From Leifsonia sp. Leaf264 (GTDB lineage: Bacteria; Actinomycetota; Actinomycetes; Actinomycetales; Microbacteriaceae), in the NCBI RefSeq assembly GCF_001422325.1, contig NZ_LMMR01000006.1, positions 540,510 through 604,509 of the forward strand: a stretch of DNA of 64,000 bases. Direction: 5' to 3'. A program made the translations under genes and the position numbers. The notes beneath the pieces were generated by a model. The model saw only the letters and a list, made by a program, of their open reading frames with translations, made no database searches and had not been told where the DNA came from. The first letter of the stretch is position 1, and each line of letters starts with the position of its first letter. Positions 34,113 to 43,701 of this stretch are shown one piece after another.

Positions 34113-34577
34113 GTGAGCGACGTCCCACGGCTGGTCGCATGGCGACGCCAGTTACTCGAGGCGCACACCCGCCTCCGCCTCGCCCTTGCGACCGCGCAGG
34201 ATGCGGCCGCCGCCGGCGCTGATCTCCCGGACGCCTCGCGAGACCTCCTGCTCTTCTGCCACGGATTCTGCGTGGCCCTCGATGGGCATCATCGGGGCGA
34301 GGACGCGCTTCTGTTCCCGGCGCTCGTGGCTCAGTACCCGAAGGCCGCAGGAGTGGTGAACATGCTCCGACAGGATCACGACATGATCTCCACACTCCTG
34401 ACCCGTTTCGACGATGCCGTTCGTGCCGCAGAGCCGCCCGCGATCCTCGCGCGGCACCTGCAGGGCTTCGCAGCCATCATGGAGTCGCACTTCAGGTTCG
34501 AGGAACGCGAGCTGGAGCCCCTCCTCGATCAGCTCGAACTCGAGGCCTACCCGGACGTCGTCTTCGGTCCCCTGTGA
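34113..34577 (+). CDS. Hemerythrin-domain protein
   Basis: The 154-residue four-helix protein shows hemerythrin-type iron ligands: HHRGEDALLFP (His, Glu), MLRQDHDMI and ESHFRFEERELEP. Such proteins bind a di-iron site and are linked to oxygen, nitric-oxide or redox sensing. The fifth or sixth ligand HCHG region (FCHGFC) includes extra cysteines. GTG 34113 begins MSDVPRLVAW. It stands alone between purF and a small monooxygenase-like gene. Confidence 0.88.
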   Translation: MSDVPRLVAWRRQLLEAHTRLRLALATAQDAAAAGADLPDASRDLLLFCHGFCVALDGHHRGEDALLFPALVAQYPKAAGVVNMLRQDHDMISTLLTRFDDAVRAAEPPAILARHLQGFAAIMESHFRFEERELEPLLDQLELEAYPDVVFGPL

Positions 34578-34696
34578 ACCGACCCATCAGTCCATGGGGT
34601 GATCCGGCCCGTCCGCCGAATGTCGTGCATCCCGCCGTTCCACCACTGTGCTCAGACGACGGTTGAGAGCCCGGCCGTCGTGTGGTTTGATGCCGC

Positions 34697-34978
34697 ATGA
34701 CCTACGCAGTCGTGTCTGTTCACACTCCTCACGCCGAACATCGCGAGGCTGTCATCGACTCGATGAAGCGATACAGCGAGGTAGCTCGCCGGCAGTCGGG
34801 CTTCGTCTGGACGGGCATCGTCGATGACGCCAGCGGGCGACTCGTCGGAATCGCGGTCTGGGAGTCCGTCACCGATGCCCAAGCTGCATCCGGACCGCTG
34901 ATGGCCGAGGTCGGCGATGATCCCTTCACGACCTGGGAGGAACGACCCATCGACAGCCTGCGAGGCTCGGTCCTCTGA
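34697..34978 (+). CDS. Small antibiotic-biosynthesis-monooxygenase-like (ABM) protein
   Basis: This 93-residue alpha/beta-barrel-type protein (MTYAVVSVHTPHAEHREAVI, then SGFVWTGIVDD and GIAVWESVTDAQAA) resembles ABM/Dabb-fold proteins that work as homodimers on small aromatic compounds or heme. No catalytic residue can be assigned. Its role in this location is unknown. Confidence 0.65.
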   Translation: MTYAVVSVHTPHAEHREAVIDSMKRYSEVARRQSGFVWTGIVDDASGRLVGIAVWESVTDAQAASGPLMAEVGDDPFTTWEERPIDSLRGSVL

Positions 34979-35034
34979 CAGCGGCAACGCGGCCGAACCT
35001 TCGAACCGCGTACGTCGACGGGCTCAGCGAACCG

Positions 35035-35409
35035 TCACTCGGGCGTCGTCAGGGTGGTGTGCTCGACCGCCTCGGTGCGCGCGCGCTTGGCGAGCGTCCG
35101 GTCGAGGATCAGGGCCACCACGGCGCCCAGCGTCATGCCGATGATCCCGCAGAGGAGGAGCAGGAAGCCGAAGACCTGGCCGCTGCTGAACTCGTCGTTG
35201 GCCGGAAACGTCACAGTGAGCACGAGGGCGACGAGGATGCCGACGACGGCGCCGGTCAGCAGGAAGCGCAGGTAGCGGGGGGAGCGCCGCACGACGGCCT
35301 CGCCGCGGGTGATCTCGACCACGGCTGCGTCGTCGGCCGCCGGAGCGGCGGCATCCGTCACCCCATCGGGCTCTGGTGCTGGACGATCGTCGGGATTCGA
35401 GAGGCTCAC
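35035..35409 (-). CDS. Uncharacterised two-helix membrane protein
   Basis: This 124-residue protein has an acidic, alanine/proline-rich N-terminus (residues 1-45) and two membrane helices (about 47-67 and 78-101) with a short hairpin between them. Similar small membrane proteins are found next to purF in related actinobacteria. GTG 35409 is closely preceded by GGAGG, at short spacing. Function unknown. Confidence 0.7.
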   Translation of the reverse strand: MSLSNPDDRPAPEPDGVTDAAAPAADDAAVVEITRGEAVVRRSPRYLRFLLTGAVVGILVALVLTVTFPANDEFSSGQVFGFLLLLCGIIGMTLGAVVALILDRTLAKRARTEAVEHTTLTTPE

Positions 35410-35509
35410 CCCTCCATTGTCCCACCCGCCGATCGCGGCCGAGGCCCGCGACGACAGTGAGGGGCGACCCGGCTGGCCGGACCGCCCCGCACGATGTGCG
35501 CCCTCGGAG

Positions 35510-38500
35510 CTACTGCTTGGCCGCCCGCGCTGCGACGACGGCTCGGCGACGCAGGATCACGGCGACGACGATCGCCGCGATCACGATCAGGGCGACGACA
35601 GCCCAGATCCACCAGCCGGAGTCGCTCACAGGCTCGACCTCGGCAGCCGCAGCCGCAGCCGCAGCCGCAGCCACGTCACCGTCGGTCGCCTCCGCGACGG
35701 GCTCGTCGGCCGTGGCGGCGACGGCGCCGCAGTCGGCCGGGAGCGGAGCCGTGAACGACACGGGGTCGAGCTCCTCGCCGGCGGGATAGGTGCCGAACGC
35801 TGCGGCACCTTCCTCGGTGAGCACGGCGGGGATGGCCGTTCCGGTGATGGCGGCATCCGTCGTCGTCAGTGCGTCTGCACTGAGATCGAGTGACGCGAAA
35901 CGGATGCCGGCGGCCGTCACGGGCTCGCCCTGCTGGGTGGTGCCGGTGACGTCAAGCAGCAGGTAGCCCTCGGTCGGGCCCGCCAGCTCGATGCGGGGGT
36001 TCGCGACGGTGGTGTCGAGAGCGCCGCCGTGGCCGCTGAACTCGATGGCGCCGGTGAATCCGACCAGGCCGCGCGTGGCCGAGGCGTCGACGCTTCCGGT
36101 TCCGCCGGTCCAGCTGAACACGCCGTTCTCCTCGGTGACGCCGGTGAGGATCCAGTCGCCGTTAGCGATGCCGCCGGTGAGATAGCCGCGGAACGATTCC
36201 TTGAAGCCCCAGTCGAGCGTGGCGTCGGTCACTGTGCACTGGCCGGCGACGGCCGTGCGCTCGGGGATCGTGAGCACGATGCCCTTCGCCGTCGATCCCT
36301 GGAAGGTGAGCGTGTGGGTTCCGGTCAGCGAGGCGGGCAGGGTGCCGGTCCAGGTGACGGCGCCCGTGGCGTCGGCCGTGAGATCGCGGGCGAGCACGGT
36401 CGGCGTCGAGTAGATGACGACGGTGATGCCGGTCTCGTTCGGCTCGAAGCCCGTGACGGTGATCGTGACCTCCTCGCCGTTGACGAGCGAGGTCAGGGTG
36501 GTGTCGTCGAGCTCGATCCCTGTGGTGGCGGGCGGGGTCGACGGGATCGGGGTGACGGATGCCGCGGCTGCGGCTGGCGCCGACGCCACGGTGCCGCCGG
36601 TTCCGGCGGGCGCCGCCCCCGTCGCTCCGATGACGGCAGTGAGCGGTGCGAGCGAGCGGCCGGCCGAGTAGAAGCCGTCGAAGGCCGCGGCTCCGGCACT
36701 GGTCAGCGTGACCGGGGCACTGGCGAACGTCGTCGCCCCGCCCGCCGTCGACCGCGACGCCGCGCCGAGGTCGACGGCGCCGAAGTCGACCCTGGAGCCG
36801 TTCACCGAGACCGACAGCACACCGGTGGCGGAATCCGTCACCCGCAGGATCGGCGCGGAGAAGGTGAGGTCGAGGGCTCCGGAGTGCCCGGTGAAGCGCA
36901 CGGCTCCGCTGTAGTCGGCGGTTCCGCTGTTCGACGCCTGGTCGAAGGAGCCGCCCGACTGGCCGAACTGGAAGACGCCGCCGTCCGATGTGGCGCCGCC
37001 GCTGACGGCGATGGCGCCCTGGGCGATCGGCCCGGTGACGTAGCTGCGGAAGGAGGAGTCGATGCCCCAGCGCAGCGAGCCGGTCGAGGTGGGGTCCGAC
37101 ACCGGGGGCGTGGTCGGCGCGACAGGCGGCGTGACGGCACTCGTGACCGTCACCGTGACGCCACTCGAGCTGCTCACAGCGAACGCGGCACCCGAAGCGG
37201 CCGCGAATCGGGCGGTGAAGGTGTTCGTGCCGACTGTGCTCAGCTTCACCGTCGTCTTCGCGCTGCCGGAGGAGAGTGCGACCGGCGTGCCGATCGCCTT
37301 CCCGCCGCTGATGAACGTCACGAATCCGGTGGCCTTGGTGGGAGCGACCTTCGCGGTGAGGGTGACGGATGCTCCGGCCGTCACGCTCGTCTTCGACACC
37401 GCGAGGGTGGTCGTCGTGGCGACAGGGTCTGTCGGCGGCTCCGGCGTGACGACGGCGGCACCGATCACGGCGGTGAGCGGCGACAGCGAGCGACCGGCCG
37501 GGTAGAAGCCGTTGAAGGCGACCGCCCCGGCGGTGGTGAGGGTGACCGGAGCGTCGGTGAACACTGTCGCTCCCGTGACCGTGCTGCGGGTTGCGGCCTT
37601 CAGGTCGACGGTTCCGAAGTCGACGCGGGCACCGTTGACCGTGACCGAGAGCACGCCGGCCGTGGCACTGGTGACACGCAGGATCGGGTCGCCGACGGTG
37701 AGGTCGAGAGCGCCTGAGTGACCGGTGAACCGCACCGATCCGGCGTACTCGGCCGTACCGCGACCTGTGGTGCCATCGAAGGTTCCGCCGGACTGCGCGA
37801 AGCTGAAGGCTCCACCGGCTGCCGTCGCGCCAGCACCGGGGGTGACGGATCCCGAGGCGATCGGCCCCGTCACGTAGGCACGGAAGTCGGCGTCGATGCC
37901 CCAGGTGAGAGAGCCCTTCTCGGTCGGCGTGACCGGTGGGACGACCACGCTCGAGACCGTCACGACGACGGCAGCCGAGGTGCTGGCGAGGTAGCCGACT
38001 GCCGGCACGAACTGCGCGGTGAGGCTGGCGGCGCCGACGGTACTGAGCACGACGCTCGTCGTGGCGACGCCATCCTTCACGGCCACGGCGCCACCGAGGG
38101 GGGTCGAGCCGTCGAAGAATGCGACGGTCCCGGATGCCGCGGCAGGGGTGACAGTCGCCGTGAGAGTGACGGTGCCCCCGGCCGTGACAACCGTCTTCGA
38201 CACCGCGAGGGTCGTCGTGGTGTCGACGTCGGGCTCGGGCTCCGGAGTCGGGTCGGCGAAGGTGAGCTGGGTGTAGGTCTCGAAGGCGGCGTACTTGGCG
38301 CCGCCACCGGGGTAGGTGTAGATGCCGTAGTTGCCGGTTCCGGGGTCCTTCGAGTTCACCGCGGAGACGGGGACCTCGACCTCGAAGGTACCGTCGGGCC
38401 CGATCTCGATCGCGCCTGCAGCGGGGCCGCCGATGGTCGCCATGTCGGCCGCGTTGACGGCCCAATAGGTCTGCAGGCCCACCCGGGCCGATGTGGTGGC

Positions 38501-39931
38501 GTTCTCGGTCGGCTTCCAGACATCCGCGAACCGGCCGAAGGTCACGTAGGCGCCGGTGAACTTGCCGGCCAGCGGCGGACGCGTGCCCGACGTGGTCGGC
38601 GCGTTCGGCACGAAGCCGGTGCCGCTCACGGTGACCGTGTCGCCATCGGGGTTGAGGTTCGTCGTCTTCGAGACCGTGACGGTCGGCGTCGGCAGCTTCT
38701 CGGCGAAGGTCAGCGCGGTCGCCGTCTCGAAGGCGGCGTACTTCGCGCCACCGCCGGGGTAGGTGTAGATGCCGTAGTTGCCCGTTCCCGGATCCTTCGG
38801 GTTCACCGCGGAGACGGGGACCTCGACCTCGAAGGTGCCGTCGGGCTCGATCTCGATCGCGCCCGCAGCAGGGCCGCCGATGGTCGCCATGTCGGCCGCG
38901 TTGACGGCCCAGTAGGTCTGCAGGCCCACCCGGGCGCTCGTGGCTGCGTTCTCGGTCGGCTTCCACACATCGGCGAAGCGGCCGAAGGTCACGTAGGCGC
39001 CGGTGAACTTGCCGGCCAGCGGCGGACGCGTGCCCGACGTGGTCGGCGCGTTCGGCACGAAGCCCGTGCCGCGCACGGTGACGGTGTCGCCGTCGGGGTT
39101 CAGGTTCGTCGTCTTCGACACGGTGACGGTCGGCGTCGGCAGCGGCGCCGGCGCGTAGGCGACAGGCGTGATCGTGTTCTGGCTCGGGTCGCTGAACCCC
39201 TGGCCGTGGGCCTTCGAGGTGTAGAGCGCGTAGGCGGGGGTCGCCGTGCTCGGGGCGGGAACCGTGACGGTGAGAGAGAACGTTCCATCAGCCTGCATCG
39301 GAGCGCTCTTGCCGGCACCCGACTCGCCCTGGGGGTTTCCGACGGCGATCCACACGGTCTCGCTTGAGACCAGGCTCGAGCTGCCGGCGTAGAAGCCGGC
39401 GAGACCGACAGGGCCGAGGCCCAGGTAGATGCCGGGCGAGACGCCGGCGAAGCCGCTGCCGGTCACGGTGATGGTGCCACCGGATGCCGGAGCCTGCGTC
39501 GCGGTGATGACGGGCGCCGCAGCCACGGCGGCGAGTGGCGCGGCCTGGGCCTTCGGTGCCGGAGTCGTCGTGGCGGCCGGGGTCGGAGCCGGGGACTCGG
39601 CGGCCGGCGCGGGCTCACTGCTCGGCTCGGGCGAGGGCGCGGCCGTCTGGGCCGGAGCCTCGGGGGTGGGGGCCTCCGGGGCGGGGGCTTCCGGGGCGGG
39701 AGTCGCCTCAGGGGCGGCATCCGGCGCCGGCTCCGCCGTCGGTTCCGTAGCCGGCTCCGACGTCGGCGTGGCAGTCGGCTCGGCGGTGGCCGCCGGCGTC
39801 GAGACGGCGACGATGTCGTCGGCGAGCGCCGGGGCGCCGGTGGCGAACACACCTCCGGCCGCCAGCAGTGTCACGGTGAGCGCCGCGAGAATGCGGCGGT
39901 AAGTCGAGGACGGCGGATGCGGGTGATTCAC
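35510..39931 (-). CDS. Large secreted HtaA-repeat surface protein, likely heme-binding
   Basis: The 1,473-residue protein has a signal peptide (residues 1-37, ending ALADD) and a Pro/Ala/Thr/Glu-rich spacer (about 38-140). Two near-identical 149-residue blocks (about 264-560) follow a first related block. Three HtaA-like domains lie at about 672-830, 949-1110 and 1239-1400 (LTWGIDADFRAYVTGP, LRWGIDSSFRSYVTGP, LDWGFKESFRGYLTGG), each separated by Ig-like units. A C-terminal helix (about 1440-1458) with a basic tail anchors it; no LPXTG sorting motif is present. HtaA domains bind heme in Corynebacterium and hand it to HmuTUV, and this gene faces hmuT across two IdeR boxes. Gene-level duplications are evident from the 447-bp repeats. 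Confidence 0.92.
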   Translation of the reverse strand: MNHPHPPSSTYRRILAALTVTLLAAGGVFATGAPALADDIVAVSTPAATAEPTATPTSEPATEPTAEPAPDAAPEATPAPEAPAPEAPTPEAPAQTAAPSPEPSSEPAPAAESPAPTPAATTTPAPKAQAAPLAAVAAAPVITATQAPASGGTITVTGSGFAGVSPGIYLGLGPVGLAGFYAGSSSLVSSETVWIAVGNPQGESGAGKSAPMQADGTFSLTVTVPAPSTATPAYALYTSKAHGQGFSDPSQNTITPVAYAPAPLPTPTVTVSKTTNLNPDGDTVTVRGTGFVPNAPTTSGTRPPLAGKFTGAYVTFGRFADVWKPTENAATSARVGLQTYWAVNAADMATIGGPAAGAIEIEPDGTFEVEVPVSAVNPKDPGTGNYGIYTYPGGGAKYAAFETATALTFAEKLPTPTVTVSKTTNLNPDGDTVTVSGTGFVPNAPTTSGTRPPLAGKFTGAYVTFGRFADVWKPTENATTSARVGLQTYWAVNAADMATIGGPAAGAIEIGPDGTFEVEVPVSAVNSKDPGTGNYGIYTYPGGGAKYAAFETYTQLTFADPTPEPEPDVDTTTTLAVSKTVVTAGGTVTLTATVTPAAASGTVAFFDGSTPLGGAVAVKDGVATTSVVLSTVGAASLTAQFVPAVGYLASTSAAVVVTVSSVVVPPVTPTEKGSLTWGIDADFRAYVTGPIASGSVTPGAGATAAGGAFSFAQSGGTFDGTTGRGTAEYAGSVRFTGHSGALDLTVGDPILRVTSATAGVLSVTVNGARVDFGTVDLKAATRSTVTGATVFTDAPVTLTTAGAVAFNGFYPAGRSLSPLTAVIGAAVVTPEPPTDPVATTTTLAVSKTSVTAGASVTLTAKVAPTKATGFVTFISGGKAIGTPVALSSGSAKTTVKLSTVGTNTFTARFAAASGAAFAVSSSSGVTVTVTSAVTPPVAPTTPPVSDPTSTGSLRWGIDSSFRSYVTGPIAQGAIAVSGGATSDGGVFQFGQSGGSFDQASNSGTADYSGAVRFTGHSGALDLTFSAPILRVTDSATGVLSVSVNGSRVDFGAVDLGAASRSTAGGATTFASAPVTLTSAGAAAFDGFYSAGRSLAPLTAVIGATGAAPAGTGGTVASAPAAAAASVTPIPSTPPATTGIELDDTTLTSLVNGEEVTITVTGFEPNETGITVVIYSTPTVLARDLTADATGAVTWTGTLPASLTGTHTLTFQGSTAKGIVLTIPERTAVAGQCTVTDATLDWGFKESFRGYLTGGIANGDWILTGVTEENGVFSWTGGTGSVDASATRGLVGFTGAIEFSGHGGALDTTVANPRIELAGPTEGYLLLDVTGTTQQGEPVTAAGIRFASLDLSADALTTTDAAITGTAIPAVLTEEGAAAFGTYPAGEELDPVSFTAPLPADCGAVAATADEPVAEATDGDVAAAAAAAAAAEVEPVSDSGWWIWAVVALIVIAAIVVAVILRRRAVVAARAAKQ
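38252..39145 (-). repeat. Two tandem 447-bp coding repeats
   Basis: Matching segments are 447 bp apart (for example the block at 38281 and its twin at 38728), encoding two 149-residue copies from TPTVTVSKTTNLNPDGD to ALTFAE/QLTFAD. They differ at scattered positions only, implying a recent duplication or ongoing gene conversion. Boundaries are approximate. Confidence 0.85.
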
Positions 39932-40021
39932 GACGCGGGTGCTCCAAGGCAGGACGAAGGCACGCGTTGAGCGGCGGTGCTGCCGGGCGCGTGCGGGTTT
40001 GCGAGGGGTGGATCGCCTGAG

Positions 40022-40090
40022 TTAGCTTAGGCTTGCCTAACGTATCCAGACGCGGCATCCGTTGTCAATTCTAAGGTTAGGCTAACCTAA
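40022..40090. promoter_or_regulatory. Two IdeR/DtxR iron boxes between htaA-like gene and hmuT
   Basis: TAAGGTTAGGCTAACCTAA (40072-40090) differs at one base from TTAGGTTAGGCTAACCTAA, the iron-regulator consensus, and ends 7 bp before hmuT. TTAGCTTAGGCTTGCCTAA (40022-40040) has three differences and lies nearer the HtaA-type gene. Both divergent units should be repressed by iron-loaded IdeR/DtxR. Confidence 0.9.
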
Positions 40091-40097
40091 TCAAGCC

Positions 40098-41276
40098 ATG
40101 CTGACTCCTCTCTCGCGCCCCGTCCGCCGCCAAATTCTCCCGGCCCTCGCCGCGGCCGTCGCGAGCCTGCTGACCCTTGCCGGCTGCGCTGCGGGCCCCT
40201 CCTCGGCGGCGCCCGAAGAGATGACTCAGCCGCAGTGCATCGGCTCGGGCCAGGCGCTCACCGAACTCGATCTCGCGCCCGACCCGTCGGATGTCGCCGG
40301 TCCATCGACGGCCTGCCTGCTCGACGCCCACGTCGAGGCCGTGAGCTCGACGACGACGCCCGCCCTGCCCGTCACCGTCACCGACGTGCAGGGCACGAGC
40401 GTGACCGTTACGGATGCCTCCCGCATCCTCCCGCTCGACATCACCGGCGCCATCGCCGCCACGGTCTTCGGCCTCGGGCTCGGCGACCAGGTCGTCGGAC
40501 GCGACGGATCGACCGGCTTCCCCGAGGCCGTGCACCTCCCCGTCGTCACCGCCGACGGCCACACCCTCTCCGCGGAGCCGATCATCGCCCTCGCCCCCAC
40601 CGTCGTCATCACGGACACGACGCTCGGACCGCGCGACGTGATCGCCCAGCTCCGCGATGCCGGCATCCCGGTCGTGATCGTCACGAAGGAGCGCAGCATC
40701 GAGACCGTCGGCGAGCTCGTGGCCCAGGTGGCCGCCGCCCTCGGAGTGATCGACACCGGCGCCTCCCTCACCGACCGGGTCGAGAACGAGATCGACGCGA
40801 CGCGGGCCGAGATCGACGCCGTCGCCCCCACCGATGTCGCCGACAGGCCGCGCATCCTGTTCCTCTACGTGCGGGGATCCGCGGGCGTCTACTACCTCTT
40901 CGGCGAGGAGTCCGGCGCCGACTCCCTCATCCGCGCACTCGACGGCGTCGACGTCGCCGGCGAGATCGGCTGGACCGGCATGCGCCCGGTGACGGCCGAG
41001 GCGCTCATCCAGGCCGCGCCCGACGTCGTACTGCTCATGACGAAGGGGCTCGAGTCCGTCGACGGCGTCGATGGACTGCTCACTGCCGTGCCAGCCCTCG
41101 CCGCGACGCCGGCGGGCGAGAACCGCCGCTTCGTCGACATGAACGACACCGACATCCTGAGCTTCGGCCCGCGCAGTGCTCAGGTGCTCGACGCCCTCGC
41201 CCGGGCGATCTACGCCCCCGAGGCCTCGGGTCCCGTGGCGGGCGCCGCCGGTGATTCCGGAGAGTCGAGTGAGTGA
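40098..41276 (+). CDS. hmuT: Heme ABC transporter substrate-binding lipoprotein HmuT
   Basis: The 392-residue protein has a signal with lipobox LTLAGC (Cys32) and belongs to the helical-backbone metal-receptor class (cluster A-8): DITGAIAATVFGLGLGDQVVG, LAPTVVITD and LIQAAPDVVLLMTKGLESV. HmuT collects heme at the cell surface, here presumably from the HtaA-type protein. It heads hmuTUV; an 8-bp overlap joins it to hmuU. The IdeR box just upstream makes it iron-repressed. Confidence 0.93.
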   Translation: MLTPLSRPVRRQILPALAAAVASLLTLAGCAAGPSSAAPEEMTQPQCIGSGQALTELDLAPDPSDVAGPSTACLLDAHVEAVSSTTTPALPVTVTDVQGTSVTVTDASRILPLDITGAIAATVFGLGLGDQVVGRDGSTGFPEAVHLPVVTADGHTLSAEPIIALAPTVVITDTTLGPRDVIAQLRDAGIPVVIVTKERSIETVGELVAQVAAALGVIDTGASLTDRVENEIDATRAEIDAVAPTDVADRPRILFLYVRGSAGVYYLFGEESGADSLIRALDGVDVAGEIGWTGMRPVTAEALIQAAPDVVLLMTKGLESVDGVDGLLTAVPALAATPAGENRRFVDMNDTDILSFGPRSAQVLDALARAIYAPEASGPVAGAAGDSGESSE

Positions 41277-42408
41277 CCTGGTGACGGATGCCGTCACCCC
41301 GCCGTCCTCCCCCGCGTCGCCGAGCCGCGCCGAGCCGACGGAGGCCGCGCCGGCTGCGGCATCCGCGGATCGACGTCGTCCGACTCGAGCGGTCCTCCTC
41401 TTCGCCGGCCTCGCCGTCGCCCTCGTCGCCGTCATGCTCATCGCCGCCTGCAGCGGCCAGCTGCCCATAGCGCCTGGCGAGGTGTGGAACTCGCTGCTGC
41501 GCGGACTCGGCGTCGACGTGCCGCCCGCGGCGGTTCCGACGACGGATGCTGCGCTCTGGAGCATCCGCTTTCCCCGCATCATCATGGCCGTGGTCATCGG
41601 CGCCGCCCTGGCCGCCGCCGGAACCCTGATGCAGGCCGTGTTCGCGAACCCCCTCGCCGAGCCCGGCGTCGTGGGAGTCTCGTCAGGCGCGGCCCTGGGA
41701 GCGGCGGCCTCGATCGTGTTCGGCTGGGCCTTCCTCGGCGAGTGGACCATCGCCGTGGCCGCCTTCGCCGCCGGACTCGTCACCACGCTGTTCGTCTACC
41801 TCTCGAGCCGCTCCGGCGGAAAGACCGAGGTCGTGACGCTGGTGCTCACGGGCATCGCCGTGAACGCCTTCGCCGGAGCAGCTCTGGCCCTGCTGATGTT
41901 CCTCGGCGATGCCGGATCCCGCGAGCAGATCGTGTTCTGGCAGCTCGGATCGCTCAACGGATCGCGCTGGCAGCAGGTCGCCGTCGTCGCGCCGCTCGTG
42001 ATCGCCGGGCTCGTCGTGGCGTTCCTGCTCGCCCGCACCCTCGACCTGTTCTCCCTCGGCGAGCGCGGCGCCCGTCACCTCGGCGTCAACGTCGAGGGCG
42101 TTCGCATCGTGGTGGTGGTGGTCGTCGCCGTGCTGGTGTGCGCGGCGGTGGCCTTCGCGGGCATCATCGCCTTCGTCGGCCTCGTGGTGCCACACCTCAT
42201 GCGCATGATCATCGGCCCGGCGCACCGGGCGCTGCTCGCTGCGAGCGTGCTCGGCGGAGCCGTGCTGCTCCTCGCCGCCGACCTCGTCGCGCGCACCGCC
42301 GTGCCGATGGCCGACCTGCCCATCGGCCTGCTCACCTCGCTCATCGGCGGACCGTTCTTCTTCTGGCTGCTGCGTCGCACGCGCCGGCGAGCCGGGGGCT
42401 GGGCATGA
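41269..42408 (+). CDS. hmuU: Heme ABC transporter permease HmuU
   Basis: The 379-residue FecCD-family permease has about nine to ten membrane helices, with conserved RLPRII-like PRIIMAVVIGAALAAAGTLMQ, NPLAEPGVVGVSSGA, and the late GLVVPHLMR-type IAFVGLVVPHLMRMIIGP. GTG 41269 overlaps the end of hmuT by 8 bp and gives a hydrophilic N-terminus before the first helix. ATGA overlap with hmuV (42405-42408) continues the coupling. Confidence 0.93.
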   Translation: MSDLVTDAVTPPSSPASPSRAEPTEAAPAAASADRRRPTRAVLLFAGLAVALVAVMLIAACSGQLPIAPGEVWNSLLRGLGVDVPPAAVPTTDAALWSIRFPRIIMAVVIGAALAAAGTLMQAVFANPLAEPGVVGVSSGAALGAAASIVFGWAFLGEWTIAVAAFAAGLVTTLFVYLSSRSGGKTEVVTLVLTGIAVNAFAGAALALLMFLGDAGSREQIVFWQLGSLNGSRWQQVAVVAPLVIAGLVVAFLLARTLDLFSLGERGARHLGVNVEGVRIVVVVVVAVLVCAAVAFAGIIAFVGLVVPHLMRMIIGPAHRALLAASVLGGAVLLLAADLVARTAVPMADLPIGLLTSLIGGPFFFWLLRRTRRRAGGWA

Positions 42409-43232
42409 CGGCGCAGGCCGAGGTGACGCTCCCGGCTGCCGTGACGGATGCCGCCCTCCCCCTCGACCCCGTCCTCTCCGCCTGCGGCGTCGGCGTCGTC
42501 ATCGACGGCGCCACCCTGCTCGACGGCGTCGACTTCGAGGCGCGGCCCGGCGAGGTGCACGCCCTCATCGGGCCCAACGGCGCCGGCAAGTCGACGCTGC
42601 TCGGAGTGCTCGCGGGCGACCGCGCTGCGACATCCGGGAGCGTGCAGGTGCAGGGCCGGCCGATCGGTTCGTGGCGGTTGCGCGAACTGGCGCGCACCCG
42701 CGCCGTGCTGTTGCAGCAGCACGACGTGTTCTTCCCGTTCACGGCGGGCGCGGTCGTCGCCATGGGGCGCGCGCCCTGGCGCGGAACCCCCGCCGAGGAC
42801 GACGACGAGCGCCTGATCGCCGCGGCCGTCGCCGAGACCGATGTCGTCCATCTCACTGCACGCACGGTGCCGTCACTGTCCGGAGGTGAACGGGCGAGGG
42901 TGGCGCTGGCCCGGGTGCTCGCCCAGGCTGCGCCGACGCTGCTGCTCGACGAGCCGACGGCCGCCCTCGACCTGCGCCATCAGGAGGACGTGCTGCGCAT
43001 AGCCCGGTCTCGCTCACGGGCCGGGGACACCGTGGTGGTCGTGCTGCACGACCTCAACCTGGCGGCAGCATATGCCGATCGCATCACGCTGCTCGCTGGT
43101 GGGCGCCTGGTGGCATCCGGGAGCCCGGATGCGGTCCTCACGGCCGAGCGCATCACCGAGGTCTACGGACAGGCCGTCGAGGTGATCCCGCATCCGCGCA
43201 CGGGGGCGCCGCTGATCCTTCCGCTGCGGTGA
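42405..43232 (+). CDS. hmuV: Heme ABC transporter ATP-binding protein HmuV
   Basis: The 275-residue ATPase has Walker A GPNGAGKST, the Q-loop LLQQHD, signature LSGGE (SLSGGERARVALARVL), Walker B LLLDEP and the H-loop VLHDLN, all expected for FecE/HmuV-type transporters. It powers heme uptake through HmuU. Its ATG overlaps the hmuU stop. Confidence 0.93.
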   Translation: MTAQAEVTLPAAVTDAALPLDPVLSACGVGVVIDGATLLDGVDFEARPGEVHALIGPNGAGKSTLLGVLAGDRAATSGSVQVQGRPIGSWRLRELARTRAVLLQQHDVFFPFTAGAVVAMGRAPWRGTPAEDDDERLIAAAVAETDVVHLTARTVPSLSGGERARVALARVLAQAAPTLLLDEPTAALDLRHQEDVLRIARSRSRAGDTVVVVLHDLNLAAAYADRITLLAGGRLVASGSPDAVLTAERITEVYGQAVEVIPHPRTGAPLILPLR

Positions 43233-43317
43233 CCCCCGCCTGTCCCGCTCGCTGAGGCCCGGACGGAGTCCGCGGCGGTCGCGGCGCTCACGTCGCTCTA
43301 CGAGCGGAGTGCGGCAG

Positions 43318-43680
43318 CTACCGCACCACCGGCAACAGCCCGTCGAGTTGCGCCCGCTGGCCCGAGGCGTGCACCCGGCCCGACGCCAGCGCATCGTCCC
43401 AGGCCTCGGCGCCGGTGGCGAGCGCCAACCAGGTCGCGGCATCGGTCTCGATCACGTTCGGCGGCGTTCCGCGCGTGTGCCGGGGTCCCTCGATGCACTG
43501 CGTCGCTCCGAACGGCGGCACCCGCACCTCCACGGTGTTGCCCGGGGCACGATCGGCGAGAGCCTGCAGAGTGAACCGCACGGCCGTCGCCGTCGTGTCG
43601 CGACTCGCGGATGCCGCATCCGCCTGCCACTGCCGCAGCGCGGCGAGCCCCAGACCTTCGTCAATGCGTGCGCGTCCCAT
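43318..43680 (-). CDS. Sterol-carrier-family (SCP2-like) protein
   Basis: The 120-residue protein (MGRARIDEGLGLAALRQW, then VRFTLQALADRAPGNTVEVRVPP and WLALATGAEAW) fits the actinobacterial sterol-carrier-fold family, which is often adjacent to purD. Members have a hydrophobic pocket, but no biochemical role is established. ATG 43680 is followed directly by homology. It diverges from purD over a gap holding palindromic element D. Confidence 0.8.
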   Translation of the reverse strand: MGRARIDEGLGLAALRQWQADAASASRDTTATAVRFTLQALADRAPGNTVEVRVPPFGATQCIEGPRHTRGTPPNVIETDAATWLALATGAEAWDDALASGRVHASGQRAQLDGLLPVVR

Positions 43681-43701
43681 GCCTCCATCTTCCCGCGCCC
43701 C

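Noticed and set aside
43233..43317. REP-like sequence after hmuV
   Set aside because: GC-rich with weak self-complementarity, but no match to the 22821-22944 repeat or to other elements.
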